Assembly (NCBI GenBank): GCA_002307315.1
Contig: DBTZ01000047.1
Coordinates: forward strand, 1 to 64,000
DNA: 64,000 nucleotides
Direction of reading: 5' to 3'
From: Alphaproteobacteria bacterium UBA1303
Lineage (GTDB): Bacteria; Pseudomonadota; Alphaproteobacteria; Micropepsales; Micropepsaceae
The position numbers and the translations under genes are program-made. Shown here piece after piece: positions 39,602 through 48,566 of the stretch. The notes below the pieces were generated by a model. It made no database searches and was not told the DNA's origin. It saw only the letters and a program-made list of their open reading frames with translations. Numbering within the stretch: position 1 is the stretch's first letter; each line of letters begins with the position of its first letter.

Positions 39602-42304
39602 TTATCCGCTGTTGCGCAAACCGGCGGAAATGCCATTGATCGACATGTGCAAGGCGCGCAGGGTCTCTTCGCTTTCGTCGCCCGCGCGGCGGCGGCGAAG
39701 GAGCGCAATCTGCATATGGTTTAGCGCATCGATGTAGGGCAGCCTGAGGCGGACCGAGGCCGAGAGACGCGGGCTGCGTTCCAGCAGCACCGATTGGCCG
39801 GTGATGGCAAGAATGGCCTGGATGGTGGCGAACCATTCGCTTTCGATCCGCTTGAACACGGCCCTTGCCAGTTCCCGATCGCCGACCAGTTCGCTGTAAC
39901 GGCGAGCGATCGCCAAGGACGATTTGGCCAGCACCATTTCCATGTTGGAGACGGTCGTGCGGAAGAAGGGCGAGCTTTGGTAGAGCGTCGCCAGATTGTC
40001 TTCGCCGACTTCGCGTGCCGCCGAGGCGAAACCATACCAGCCGGGCAGCATCACCCGCGCCTGCGACCACGAGAACACCCAGGGAATCGCCCGCAAATCC
40101 TCGATCCGGCCCGACGCCTTGCGCGAGGCGGGACGCGAACCGATCTTCATGTCGGAGATTTCCGGCAAGGGAGTGGATTCCTTGAAGTAACGCGCAAAGC
40201 CCTCGGTCTGGTAGACCAGCGCCCGGTAAGCGCGCAAAGAGGCGGCGCTCGCATCCTCCAACAGGCTTCGAGCCGAATCGTCGGCCGAATCCGGCTCGTG
40301 AATAAGGCGGGCCAAGATCGCCGCGACGACGATGCCTTCCAAGCTGTCGCGAGCGATATCCCGATCGCCGTATTTCGAGGCCACCACTTCGCCCTGCTCG
40401 GTGATGCGGATTCCGGCATCCGAAGCGCCTTCGGGCAGCGCGCGAATGGCTTCGGCCGCCGGCCCGCCGCCGCGCCCGACGGTGCCACCGCGGCCGTGGA
40501 AGAACCGCATGGAAACGCCGCGGCGGCGGCCGAGGGCTACCAGCCGGGCGATACAGGCACGGGTTTCCCAAGCCGAGGTCAGATAGCCGCCGTCCTTGTT
40601 GCTGTCGGAATAGCCGATCATCACTTCCTGGACGTTGGCTTGTGCCTTGAGCATCGGCATGACGAAGGGCAAATCGAAATACGCCCCCATCGTCTCGGCG
40701 CTGCCGCGCAAATCCTCGACGGTTTCGAACAGCGGCACGATCCTGAGGCCCGCCTTGGGCTCGGGGCCGGGATCGAACAGACCGGCCTCGCGCAGCAGAA
40801 GCGCGGTCTCCAGCATATCCGAAACCGCCTGCGCCATAGAGATGTTGTAGATGGCGATGCAGTTCTTGCCGAAGCGGCGCTTGAGTTCGGCCGCCTTGTC
40901 GACGATATCGAGTTCGCGCTGGGTTTCCGCCGAATAGCACCGGTAAGGCGAACGCAAAAGCCGCGGACTCGACAACTCCCGGGTCAAAAGCTCGACCCGC
41001 GCGGCCTCGGAAAGCTCGCGATAGGACGGCACCGCGCCTGCAGCGACCAAAAGCTCGTCGACCGCCCGCTCATGCACCGCCGAATTCTGGCGAAGATCGA
41101 CCACGGCAAGATGAAAGCCGAATGCCGCCGCCGCCTCGCGCAAATCCAACAACGGCCCTTCGGCCATGTCGGCATCGCCGTTGAGACGCAGCGATTCGAC
41201 AATGACGTCGAGATCGGCGGCGAATTCCTCCGGCGAGGCATATGGGGCGGCGTCCCAATTGGCAGAGCGAGTGGGCGGAATTCCGATCAGTTTCTTCCGC
41301 GTCGCCGCCAGTTTGGCATAGACCGCGACCAGCGCGCAGCGATAGGGTTCGTCGCTTTGATGCACCGAGACGTGTCGGGCGCTGCCGGCGAGCGTTCTTA
41401 AGCCCTCGCTGATCGAGACGTAATCTTCCGACAGCGATAAGGCCGTGCCGAGCCGATGAACCTCTTCGAGATAGTAATCGAGCACGGTTTCGGACTGGCG
41501 GATCAGGGCGAATTCCAGCGTTTCGGCCGAAACGAAGGGATTGCCGTCGCGATCGCCGCCCACCCAGGAACCGGGCCGCAAATACGGGATTGCCTCGCTC
41601 AGGCCGAACAGTTGCGCCAGCCGCCGCTTGACCTTGGGCAATTCGGGCAAAATGGTACGGCCGAACACCGCTACGGCGTTTTCGATCTCGTCGGCAACAT
41701 GAATGCGAATCTTCCGCATGGTGCGGGTTTGCCAAAGAATGCGGATCTCGCGCTTTAAGGCGGCTTCGATCTCGACATCCTCGCCTTCGCGCAACGTCGG
41801 CTTTTCGCGTTCCATCAGCAAGGCGGCAATGGCGGCTTCGCGATCGAGAACGCTTTTGCGCCGGACTTCGGTGGGATGGGCGGTAATCACCGGCGACAGC
41901 ACCGCACGGGAAAGGTAGGCGCCGACCCGTTTCGCATTCAGCCCCGCCGACGATTCCAACTCCAGCAGCGATCCCTGGCCCCGCTCGCAACGGGCGATAT
42001 GGTCGTCGGCGACATTGGCGAGCTGCGAAAAGATCGAGAAGGCGCGGGTGAGCAGCGACGCCTGCTGCCGGTCGAGGCCGCCAAGCAGCGCATCGAGCGG
42101 CGCAGCGCCCGAGCCGTCGCGGTGAACCCCGATCGATTGCCGGCGCACGTCCTCGACCAAATCGAGATCGGCCTGGCCACGCTTCAGCGCCTCTCCATCT
42201 ATGCCGTAGTGTTCTTTGATGACCTGGCCCAAAAGCCGGCCCAGAAGCCTGATCGCCTCCCGATCCTGAGCATGATGATAGAGTTTGCGTTCCGAAGGTT
42301 TCAT
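39602..42304 (-). CDS. ppc: Phosphoenolpyruvate carboxylase
   Basis: Carboxylates PEP to oxaloacetate, refilling the TCA cycle. Its 900 residues match the family length. Catalytic histidine H143 lies in VITAHPTEVRRKS. The glycine-rich loop FHGRGGTVGRGGGP and the PEP-site GYSDSNKDGGYLTSAWE are intact, and the protein ends in the expected short hydrophobic tail (INGISAGLRNSG). It stands alone between an XRE gene and a universal stress protein gene. The AT-rich 100 bp upstream (42305-42406) should hold its promoter. Confidence 0.98.
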   Translation of the reverse strand: MKPSERKLYHHAQDREAIRLLGRLLGQVIKEHYGIDGEALKRGQADLDLVEDVRRQSIGVHRDGSGAAPLDALLGGLDRQQASLLTRAFSIFSQLANVADDHIARCERGQGSLLELESSAGLNAKRVGAYLSRAVLSPVITAHPTEVRRKSVLDREAAIAALLMEREKPTLREGEDVEIEAALKREIRILWQTRTMRKIRIHVADEIENAVAVFGRTILPELPKVKRRLAQLFGLSEAIPYLRPGSWVGGDRDGNPFVSAETLEFALIRQSETVLDYYLEEVHRLGTALSLSEDYVSISEGLRTLAGSARHVSVHQSDEPYRCALVAVYAKLAATRKKLIGIPPTRSANWDAAPYASPEEFAADLDVIVESLRLNGDADMAEGPLLDLREAAAAFGFHLAVVDLRQNSAVHERAVDELLVAAGAVPSYRELSEAARVELLTRELSSPRLLRSPYRCYSAETQRELDIVDKAAELKRRFGKNCIAIYNISMAQAVSDMLETALLLREAGLFDPGPEPKAGLRIVPLFETVEDLRGSAETMGAYFDLPFVMPMLKAQANVQEVMIGYSDSNKDGGYLTSAWETRACIARLVALGRRRGVSMRFFHGRGGTVGRGGGPAAEAIRALPEGASDAGIRITEQGEVVASKYGDRDIARDSLEGIVVAAILARLIHEPDSADDSARSLLEDASAASLRAYRALVYQTEGFARYFKESTPLPEISDMKIGSRPASRKASGRIEDLRAIPWVFSWSQARVMLPGWYGFASAAREVGEDNLATLYQSSPFFRTTVSNMEMVLAKSSLAIARRYSELVGDRELARAVFKRIESEWFATIQAILAITGQSVLLERSPRLSASVRLRLPYIDALNHMQIALLRRRRAGDESEETLRALHMSINGISAGLRNSG

Positions 42305-42406
42305 CCAAAATTCCGTAAACCGGCCAAATCTGCGATGGGTATCGCAGAATGAGTGTACATTTTAATGCAACTAAAAAACAATATCCGCATATAGGCCGGA
42401 TTACCT

Positions 42407-43264
42407 TCAATGTGTCATCAAAACCGGCATTTTGGCATGCGCCAGCAGGTGCTCGGTCACCCCGCCGAACAGGGTCTCGCTGAGACGTCCATGGCTGTAG
42501 CCGCCGGCGATCAGAAGATCGCAAGCGCCCTCTGCCGCCGCTAACAGCGCCTCCCCCATCTTGCGGGCACCTTGCGGCACGGTCCGGCGTTTGGCGGCGA
42601 TGCCGTGCAAGGCGAGGTAAGCGATGAGGTCTTTGTCGGTTTCGTCGGGGGTGGTGTCGGCACAAACCGAAACAATCTCGACGGTTTGCGCCTGTTGCAG
42701 CCAAGGTAGAGACGATTTCAGCGAACGGGCCGCCGCCCCGCCGCCATCCCAAGCCGCCACGATGCGCCGTCCGATTTCGGCGGGAGGCGAGACCGGCGCC
42801 AAAAGCAGCGGACAGGCGGTTTTGATCAGCACGCGCGCGAACGCGTCGGTCAGCTCGGGAGATGCGGCCTTGCCGATGGCGGGAAACACCATCAGATCGC
42901 AAAAACGCGCCGCCCCAACCAGCTCTTGCGCCAACGGACCGGCGGTCTCGGCGAGCGAGGCCCCGTATCCGGTTTGCACACCCGGATGCAACGGCGCGTG
43001 CGCGTCGGCCGCCGCTTTCTCCAGTGCGGCGCGCGCCGCGGCGAGCTGGCTTTTTTCGATACCGGCCGTGGTTTCGATCAAATTTTGCACAAAATCCGGC
43101 GACAGCGGCATTTCGCCGAACGGAATCGCCTCGCGCGCGTCGGCATGCACGAATAGGGCGACGACATGAGCGTCGAAAGACTTCGCTGCATCAAGCGCGG
43201 TTTTTAGCGCCACCGCATCGCACGCCCGTCCCGTAACCGGCACCAGAAGCTTCTTGAACGGCAT
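42407..43264 (-). CDS. Tandem-domain universal stress protein
   Basis: A 285-residue protein of two UspA domains from the ATG at 43264, chosen for GGAG 7 nt upstream and because PFKKLLVPVTG is a canonical Usp start. An in-frame ATG lies 12 codons earlier. The second domain ends with the ATP-binding GGYSHGRLSETLFGGVTEHL. The first lacks a clear G-x2-G-x9-G motif. Two-domain Usps of this kind are often induced by oxygen limitation, and here the gene is just downstream of an FNR-type regulator gene in the same direction. The link is inferred. Confidence 0.87.
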   Translation of the reverse strand: MPFKKLLVPVTGRACDAVALKTALDAAKSFDAHVVALFVHADAREAIPFGEMPLSPDFVQNLIETTAGIEKSQLAAARAALEKAAADAHAPLHPGVQTGYGASLAETAGPLAQELVGAARFCDLMVFPAIGKAASPELTDAFARVLIKTACPLLLAPVSPPAEIGRRIVAAWDGGGAAARSLKSSLPWLQQAQTVEIVSVCADTTPDETDKDLIAYLALHGIAAKRRTVPQGARKMGEALLAAAEGACDLLIAGGYSHGRLSETLFGGVTEHLLAHAKMPVLMTH

Positions 43265-43390
43265 AAGGAACTCCGCAAGCTTCGGTTTCGGGCACATCAT
43301 ACTACAACGCGTTTTTTTTTAAACGTCCGCGCGTGCGGGTGCGGCCGCCCCTAAGCCCCTCTCGCGACGGCTTTGCCCGAACGCGGGAAT

Positions 43391-44125
43391 TTAAGCTGCC
43401 GCCCCTTCGGCGATCGCTTTGAGCGCCGCATGATCGCGCACCACGATCTGGCGGCGGCACGGCGTATCGACGATGCGCCGCCGTTTCAGATCGCTCAAGG
43501 CCCGACAGGTGGTCTCGATGGTCAGTCCCAGGTAATCGGCAATGTCCTGACGCCCCAGCGGCAGATCGAGGGCATAGCCGTCGCAACGGCGGACCTTGGC
43601 TTCGATCGACAAGAGGAAAGAGGCGATACGCTGCCGCGCGCTTTGGTGCCCCAGCATGGCGATGTGCCGTTCGGCAGAATCGAGGCTTCGGCTCAACATC
43701 ATCAGCCGCAACCGGTTGATATCGGGATCGATGGCGGCAAGGTTGAGCACGCACAGTTTTGGGCAGCGCAATACCAGCGTATCGCCGATCGCCTCGGCCG
43801 TGCCGGAATATTCGGAACCGAATTCGAAGCCGAACATTTCGCCGGAGGAGTGAAAGCTGACGATCTGCCGGCGGCCGTCGGCATACATTCGCGATAGCCG
43901 CACCGCGCCTTCCAGCACCTTGTAGGCATAGAGCGCCTTGTCGCCCCTGGCATATATCGTCTCGTTACGGGCAAACCGGATACCCAGTTTCGGCCGTTCG
44001 GTGCCGTTATCGGAAGGGGGCGCGTAGAAGAACTGGCAATTCTGCGCGCAGGCCGCCGGTCGGCAGGACGTCGGCGCATATAGAACCTCCTGTTCGGCCG
44101 CCGGTTCCATCGGTCTGTAAAGCAT
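43391..44125 (-). CDS. FNR-type (FnrN/FnrL-like) Crp-family oxygen regulator
   Basis: A 244-residue Crp/Fnr regulator from the ATG at 44125. Cysteines at 21, 26 and 30 (SCRPAACAQNC) plus 121 mirror the four [4Fe-4S] ligands of E. coli FNR (20, 23, 29, 122), though the N-terminal spacing differs. The cyclic-nucleotide-like domain (VLEGAVRLSRMYADGRRQIV) is followed by a winged HTH with recognition helix YLGLTIETTCRALSDL. Its E-x-x-C-R resembles the FNR E-x-x-S-R contact. It should bind TTGAT-N4-ATCAA sites. Longer in-frame starts exist up to 44212. Confidence 0.88.
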   Translation of the reverse strand: MLYRPMEPAAEQEVLYAPTSCRPAACAQNCQFFYAPPSDNGTERPKLGIRFARNETIYARGDKALYAYKVLEGAVRLSRMYADGRRQIVSFHSSGEMFGFEFGSEYSGTAEAIGDTLVLRCPKLCVLNLAAIDPDINRLRLMMLSRSLDSAERHIAMLGHQSARQRIASFLLSIEAKVRRCDGYALDLPLGRQDIADYLGLTIETTCRALSDLKRRRIVDTPCRRQIVVRDHAALKAIAEGAAA

Positions 44126-44222
44126 CGTCCCTATCTTTCCGCTGCGGAAGTATGCGGCTATCGCCGCGAGCATGAATAACGAATCTCCCGCAATAAGGGT
44201 ACTTGCTGCCAAAAAATTGTAC

Positions 44223-44264
44223 AGAAAAAAGGCGCTCCACCATTACGTGAAACGCCTTTTTTCT
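44223..44264. terminator. Bidirectional hairpin terminator
   Basis: AGAAAAAAGGCG (44223-44234) and CGCCTTTTTTCT (44253-44264) form a perfect 12-bp stem with an 18-nt loop. A-rich and T-rich ends make it a potential terminator in both directions. Its main role is likely ending the acyl-CoA synthetase transcript ahead of the fnr gene. Confidence 0.85.
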
Positions 44265-44285
44265 TAATGACTTGACCGTCAGTTT

Positions 44286-44299
44286 TTGACGGCGATCAA
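44286..44299. promoter_or_regulatory. FNR-box-like sequence
   Basis: TTGACGGCGATCAA matches TTGAT-N4-ATCAA at 9 of 10 positions. It overlaps the stop codon of the acyl-CoA synthetase gene and lies upstream of the terminator and the FNR-type gene. Its position 160 nt from the regulator's start, with a terminator in between, makes a direct promoter role doubtful. Confidence 0.3.
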
Positions 44300-46476
44300 G
44301 GTTTGACGGCAAACCGACCGTCGCGCGGCCCCTCGGGGGCCTTGCGCAGCTTGATGCGGGCGTCGAGACCGATCACCCCGGCCGGATCGGCCAGCAACGG
44401 ATTGATGTCGAGTTCGAGGATTTCGGGGAAGTCGACGATCAGCTTCGAGATCTTCAACAGCGTGGCGACGATCGGCTCCAGCGGCACGGCTTTGCGGTCG
44501 CGGAAGCCCTTGAGCAGCTTGTAGATACGGGTGCGCTCGATCATGGCCACGGCGATGTCCTTGGTCAGCGGAGCCAGCGCCATCGCGCTGTCGGCCTCCA
44601 CTTCCACCGACACGCCACCCTTGCCGACCAGCATGAAGGGCCCGAAGGCCGCATCGGAGGCGACGCCGACCAAGAGTTCATAGGCACCGGGGCGCGAGAC
44701 CATTTCCTGCACCAGGAAGCCTTCCAGCTTGGCCTTGGGGCAGTTCTTGCCCACGGTGACCAGCATGTCTTCGGCCGCCTTCTTGGCCGCTTCCGGGGTG
44801 GTCAGGTTCAAAGCCACGCCGCCGACATCCGACTTGTGCGAAATGTCGGGCGACATGATCTTGATCACGATCGGCGCGGCGAACTTCTTCTGCAGATTGG
44901 CGACGTCGGCCGGGGTCGCGGCCGTGGCGCACTTAGCCGAGGGAATCTCGTAGGCCTCGAACAGGGACGCCAGGCTCGGCGCATCGAGCCAGGTGAGATC
45001 CTTCGCCACCGCGGCGTCGATCAGTTTCTTGCCGGCGGCATAGTCGGGCTTGTAACCCGGGATGTCATGCACTTCCTTCTTGCCCAGCGCCTTCTGGATG
45101 GCGCTGAACTTGGTCATGTGCATGAAGCTGCGGATGCACTGTTCCGGGGTGGGGAAGTTGGGAATGCCGTTCTCGTCGAACAGCATGCGTACGGCGCGGG
45201 TTTCGTCGTTGCCGCCCAGCCAGTTGGCGACCATCGGCAGACCGAGGCTTTTTTTTGCCTCGACCACCGCCTTGGCCTTGTCTATCGACACCGCGGTTGC
45301 CGTCGGGCAATGCAGCACGCAGACGCCGTCGATGCCTTCGACGCCGTCCAGCGCGGTCAGCGATTGGAAATACCGCTCAGGCGTGGAATCGCCGATGATG
45401 TCGATCGGGTTGGCATGCGACCACACGTCGGGCAGGCAGGCGTCGAGCTTCTTCATCGCCGCATCCGGCACGTCGATCAGCTTGCCGCCGAATTCCGAAA
45501 GGGCATCCACCGCCATAACCCCGGCGCCGCCGCCGTTGGTGACGATGGCGAGATTGTCGCCTTTGACCCGTTGCTTCTTCGAGAACGTTTCGATCGAATC
45601 CAGCAATTCGTCGAGGTTCTGGGCGCGGATAATGCCTGCCCGTTCGAAGGCGGCGTCGTAAACGCCGTCGACGCCGGCCAGCGCGCCGGTATGCGAGGCC
45701 GCCGCCTTGGCCGCCAGGGCCGAACGGCCGGACTTGAGGGCGATGACCGGTTTCTTGGCGCAGCATTTCTGAGCCGCTTCCATGAAGCGGCGCGGATCGA
45801 AGCCGCCGGCGCCGGCCACCGCTTCGACGTAAAGAACGACCGCATCGGTATGCTCGTCGTCGGCCATGTATTCCAGCATGTCGGCGAAGTCGATGTCGGA
45901 TTGGTCGCCCATCGAGGCGAGATAGGAGAAGCCGATTTTACGCTCCTCGGCCCAGTCGCACAGGGTGGCGACCATGGCGCCCGATTGCGCCACGAAGGCG
46001 ACGTTGCCCTTGCGCGGCTGAGCTTCGGCGAAGCAGCCGTTGAGGCCGATATGGGTCGAGACCGTTCCCAGACAGTTCGGCCCCAAGATGCGCAGGTCGA
46101 ACGGCTTGGCCGCGGCCAGCATCTTTTCCTGCACCGTGCCGCCGTCTTCGGTCTTGATGTCGCGCAGGCCGGCGGTGATCACCACCGCGCCGCGGCACCC
46201 CTTTTCGCCCAACTGGCGGATGGTATCCGGAATGGCCTTCGGCGGAATGGAAAGAATCGCCAGATCGGGGACGACCGGCAGGCTGGCGACATCCTTATAG
46301 GCGATCACCCCGCCGATCGGGGGCGCCTTGGGGTTGACCAGCATGATCGGGCCGTCGAAGCCCTGACGGAAGAGATTGCGCGCGACAATGTTGCCGACGG
46401 CGCGGTCACGGTTGGTGGCACCGATCAGGGCGACACTTTTGGGTGCGAATACTGCGTTTAGATTTTTCGTGCTCAT
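44296..46476 (-). CDS. ADP-forming acyl-CoA (acetate-CoA) ligase, fused alpha-beta form
   Basis: A 726-residue enzyme interconverting acyl-CoA, ADP and phosphate with acid, CoA and ATP. The CoA-binding Rossmann domain comes first (PKSVALIGATNRDRAVGNIV), then two succinyl-CoA-ligase-like domains. The phospho-accepting histidine is H262 (SHTGALAGVDG). The C-terminal ATP-grasp domain shows PIVIKIMSPDISHKSDVGGV and ELLVGVASDAAFGPFMLVG. No GNAT acetyltransferase domain is attached, unlike Pat-type relatives. It could make ATP from acetyl-CoA or activate organic acids; the acyl specificity is unknown. Same-strand neighbour of the FNR-type gene but separated from it by a terminator. Confidence 0.9.
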   Translation of the reverse strand: MSTKNLNAVFAPKSVALIGATNRDRAVGNIVARNLFRQGFDGPIMLVNPKAPPIGGVIAYKDVASLPVVPDLAILSIPPKAIPDTIRQLGEKGCRGAVVITAGLRDIKTEDGGTVQEKMLAAAKPFDLRILGPNCLGTVSTHIGLNGCFAEAQPRKGNVAFVAQSGAMVATLCDWAEERKIGFSYLASMGDQSDIDFADMLEYMADDEHTDAVVLYVEAVAGAGGFDPRRFMEAAQKCCAKKPVIALKSGRSALAAKAAASHTGALAGVDGVYDAAFERAGIIRAQNLDELLDSIETFSKKQRVKGDNLAIVTNGGGAGVMAVDALSEFGGKLIDVPDAAMKKLDACLPDVWSHANPIDIIGDSTPERYFQSLTALDGVEGIDGVCVLHCPTATAVSIDKAKAVVEAKKSLGLPMVANWLGGNDETRAVRMLFDENGIPNFPTPEQCIRSFMHMTKFSAIQKALGKKEVHDIPGYKPDYAAGKKLIDAAVAKDLTWLDAPSLASLFEAYEIPSAKCATAATPADVANLQKKFAAPIVIKIMSPDISHKSDVGGVALNLTTPEAAKKAAEDMLVTVGKNCPKAKLEGFLVQEMVSRPGAYELLVGVASDAAFGPFMLVGKGGVSVEVEADSAMALAPLTKDIAVAMIERTRIYKLLKGFRDRKAVPLEPIVATLLKISKLIVDFPEILELDINPLLADPAGVIGLDARIKLRKAPEGPRDGRFAVKP

Positions 46477-46832
46477 ACGTCATTTCTCTGGGAAAATCGG
46501 CCTCTTATCCTGCTCTAAACCACCGATCCCGGCATTGCCACACGTCAAGGTGAGCCTAATTGTCTCGCTCGTGACGATTTTTGGGCGTTTTTCAAAGCGC
46601 GGCAGGGCCCCGCACAACAAATTTCCAAATATAGCCACATCGTCAGACATAAAATAATTGTCCGACTCGACGCCTCACGTCCGGCCCTGATATGGCGAAA
46701 GCCGTTCGCGATGCTTACATTATTGGGGAGTAGCCCGAAAACCCCGCTTGACAATTTTCCCTGGCAGCACAACCTATTGAAAATTAACCATTTGCGGGCA
46801 AGTTGCAAAGCCAGAACCGAAAGAGGCGCGAC
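46477..46832. other. Divergent intergenic region, no gene seen
   Basis: 356 bp between the acyl-CoA synthetase start and the ElaB-like gene. It must hold both promoters. A perfect TTGACA at 46748-46753 faces the plus-strand genes but the only TA-rich -10 candidate (TATTGA, 46775) lies 21 bp away. No palindrome, RNA gene or ORF with a recognisable product was found. Confidence 0.5.
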
Positions 46833-47105
46833 ATGGCAAACGAAGAAACGACAAGACTGAGCGAAGAAATGAGCGGTCTGAAGGCGGAATTCGCCAAGAT
46901 CGCCGAGACCGTCGGCGATTTCATCAGCCAGCACGGCAAGGACGCCGCGGCGCGGATTCAAGACACCGCCGAAGAAGGATGGCACCAGGCGAAGAAGAAG
47001 ATCGATTGCGTGAACACGAAGATTCACGAAGAGCCGGTTACCGCCGCCGCCATTGCGCTCGGCATCGGCATTCTGCTCGGTCTGATTTTCGGCCGTCGGC
47101 GTTGA
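46833..47105 (+). CDS. ElaB/YqjD-like (DUF883) membrane-anchored stress protein
   Basis: A 90-residue protein from the ATG at 46833, which follows a GAGG site. An amphipathic helical N-terminal part (LSEEMSGLKAEFAKIAETVG) is followed by EEGWHQAKKKIDCVNTKIHEEPVTAAA. A single C-terminal membrane helix ends in RRR. YqjD and ElaB homologues tether ribosomes to the membrane in stationary phase in E. coli; the same role here is inferred. It is first of a plus-strand run with a YqjE-like gene, matching the yqjD-yqjE pairing. Confidence 0.8.
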   Translation: MANEETTRLSEEMSGLKAEFAKIAETVGDFISQHGKDAAARIQDTAEEGWHQAKKKIDCVNTKIHEEPVTAAAIALGIGILLGLIFGRRR

Positions 47106-47121
47106 TCCGCCGGCGCTGAAC

Positions 47122-47535
47122 ATGGGCAATTTGCCGGCACGCATTGCGGTCTTGGCCGCAGGGATACTCGCGGCGCTCATAGGTATGGGCGCGTTTTGCA
47201 TATTCTTGAGCGTCGCGCTTTATGCCGCGCTTTGCCTTTGGATGTCTCCGCCGCTGGCGGCACTGACCGCGGCGGGGATTTTTCTGCTGATTTCGCTTGT
47301 CGTCATGGCTATTGCCGGCGGCATCGCCGGGGCGATGAAGAAACAGAACCGCAAGGCCGTCCGCCCTTCGGCCAATATTCTCGGCGCCGAGATCGGCCGC
47401 ATGCTGGGCGAAGACGCCCAGAGCTACATCGCCAAAAAGCCGTGGACGGCGGTGATGCTGGCGGTAGCAGGCGGCTTTGTGATCGGCCTGTCTCCTCGCC
47501 TGCGCGAAGCGCTGTTGCGCGTTCTAAGAGGATAA
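47122..47535 (+). CDS. YqjE-like/holin-X-family small membrane protein
   Basis: A 137-residue protein with two closely spaced membrane helices (about residues 8-35 and 45-72). A basic loop (KKQNRKAVRPS) leads to a C-terminal hydrophobic stretch (WTAVMLAVAGGFVIGLSP). Size, helix pattern and position 16 bp after a YqjD/ElaB-like gene match YqjE-type proteins. Function is not established; phage-type holin activity is not implied. Confidence 0.68.
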   Translation: MGNLPARIAVLAAGILAALIGMGAFCIFLSVALYAALCLWMSPPLAALTAAGIFLLISLVVMAIAGGIAGAMKKQNRKAVRPSANILGAEIGRMLGEDAQSYIAKKPWTAVMLAVAGGFVIGLSPRLREALLRVLRG

Positions 47536-47540
47536 ACCCG

Positions 47541-48560
47541 ATGCACCGCGTTGCCCTGATCGGCCTCGGCATGGCCGCGAAGCCGCATGTCGAATCCTTA
47601 CGCGATCTTGCAGGCCGCGCCGACATCGCCGCCGTATTCAGCCCCGATTCCAACCGCCGCATCGCGTTCGCACGGCGCCACGGGCTATTCGCGGCCGACA
47701 GTCTCGATGCGATCCTCGCCGATAACACCATCGATGCGGTAGGCATTCTGACCCCGCCCAACACCCACCTCGACTTGGTCGAACGCTGCGCGGCCGCCGG
47801 CAAACGGATTTTGCTGGAAAAGCCGCTGGAGGTTTCGCTTGCGAAATCCGAGGCGCTGGTCGCCGCGGGCGAAAAAGCCGGCGTACCCATCGCCGTTTGC
47901 CTTCAGCAGCGCTTTCGCCAGGCGACGTTGCGGCTCAAGGCTATGCTTGCCGAAGGCCGTCTGGGCCGCATTATCTCCTGTTCGACCCGGATTCCGCTGT
48001 GGCGGCCGCAAAGCTATTACGATCAGCCCGGACGCGGGACGAAAGCGCGCGATGGCGGCGGCGTTCTCATCACCCAAGGCATTCATACCATCGATCTGAT
48101 GCTGTCGCTCGCCGGTCCCGTCGCCGAGGTATGCGGCTATGCGGCGACGGCGGCTCACCGTATGGAGAGCGAAGATCTGGCCTGTTTTGCGGTGAAGTAC
48201 GCAAACGGCGCCATCGGCACCATCGAGGCCACGACCTGCGCCTATCCCGGCGGCGGCGAGACAATTTCCTTCGTCGGCACGAACGGAACCGCTATCTTGA
48301 GCGGCGGCGGTCTGACGGCGAACGGCCTTGACGGCGGCGAGGAGAATTTTCCCGAGACCAAGGCCGCGCTCGGCGTCGGCGCCGATCCGATGGATTTTCC
48401 GCACGATTTTCACCTTGCGGTATGGCGCGATTTTTTCGACGCGATCGAAGAGGCGCGCGCCCCGCGCGTCTGCGCCGCCGAGGCGCTGAAGGCACACCGG
48501 CTGATCGACGCCATGATGCGCGCCGGGGATGCCGGCGGGATTGTCCATGTGCCGTCGTAA
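47541..48560 (+). CDS. Gfo/Idh/MocA-family NAD(P)-dependent oxidoreductase
   Basis: A 339-residue sugar- or cyclitol-type dehydrogenase. The start at 47541, six bases after the preceding stop, gives the Rossmann opening HRVALIGLGMAAKPHVESL. The family signature LLEKPLEVSLAKSEALV follows at about residue 95. The C-terminal substrate domain contains DGGGVLITQGIHTIDLMLSL and FAVKYANGAIGTIEATTCAY. Longer upstream in-frame starts overlap the YqjE-like gene and are rejected. No pathway partners adjoin it, so its substrate is unknown. Confidence 0.9.
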   Translation: MHRVALIGLGMAAKPHVESLRDLAGRADIAAVFSPDSNRRIAFARRHGLFAADSLDAILADNTIDAVGILTPPNTHLDLVERCAAAGKRILLEKPLEVSLAKSEALVAAGEKAGVPIAVCLQQRFRQATLRLKAMLAEGRLGRIISCSTRIPLWRPQSYYDQPGRGTKARDGGGVLITQGIHTIDLMLSLAGPVAEVCGYAATAAHRMESEDLACFAVKYANGAIGTIEATTCAYPGGGETISFVGTNGTAILSGGGLTANGLDGGEENFPETKAALGVGADPMDFPHDFHLAVWRDFFDAIEEARAPRVCAAEALKAHRLIDAMMRAGDAGGIVHVPS

Positions 48561-48566
48561 AACCGG

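Noticed and set aside
46748..46780. TTGACA ... TATTGA as promoter of the ElaB-like gene
   Set aside because: The spacer is 21 bp, too long for sigma70; another -10 or sigma factor would be needed.
46545..47201. 218-codon minus-strand open frame
   Set aside because: Runs antisense through the ElaB-like gene, whose motifs and ribosome site are convincing.
47122..47535. Phage holin
   Set aside because: Holin-X-type family names are applied to such proteins, but its position after a YqjD/ElaB-like gene and the lack of any phage gene point to a housekeeping YqjE-like protein.
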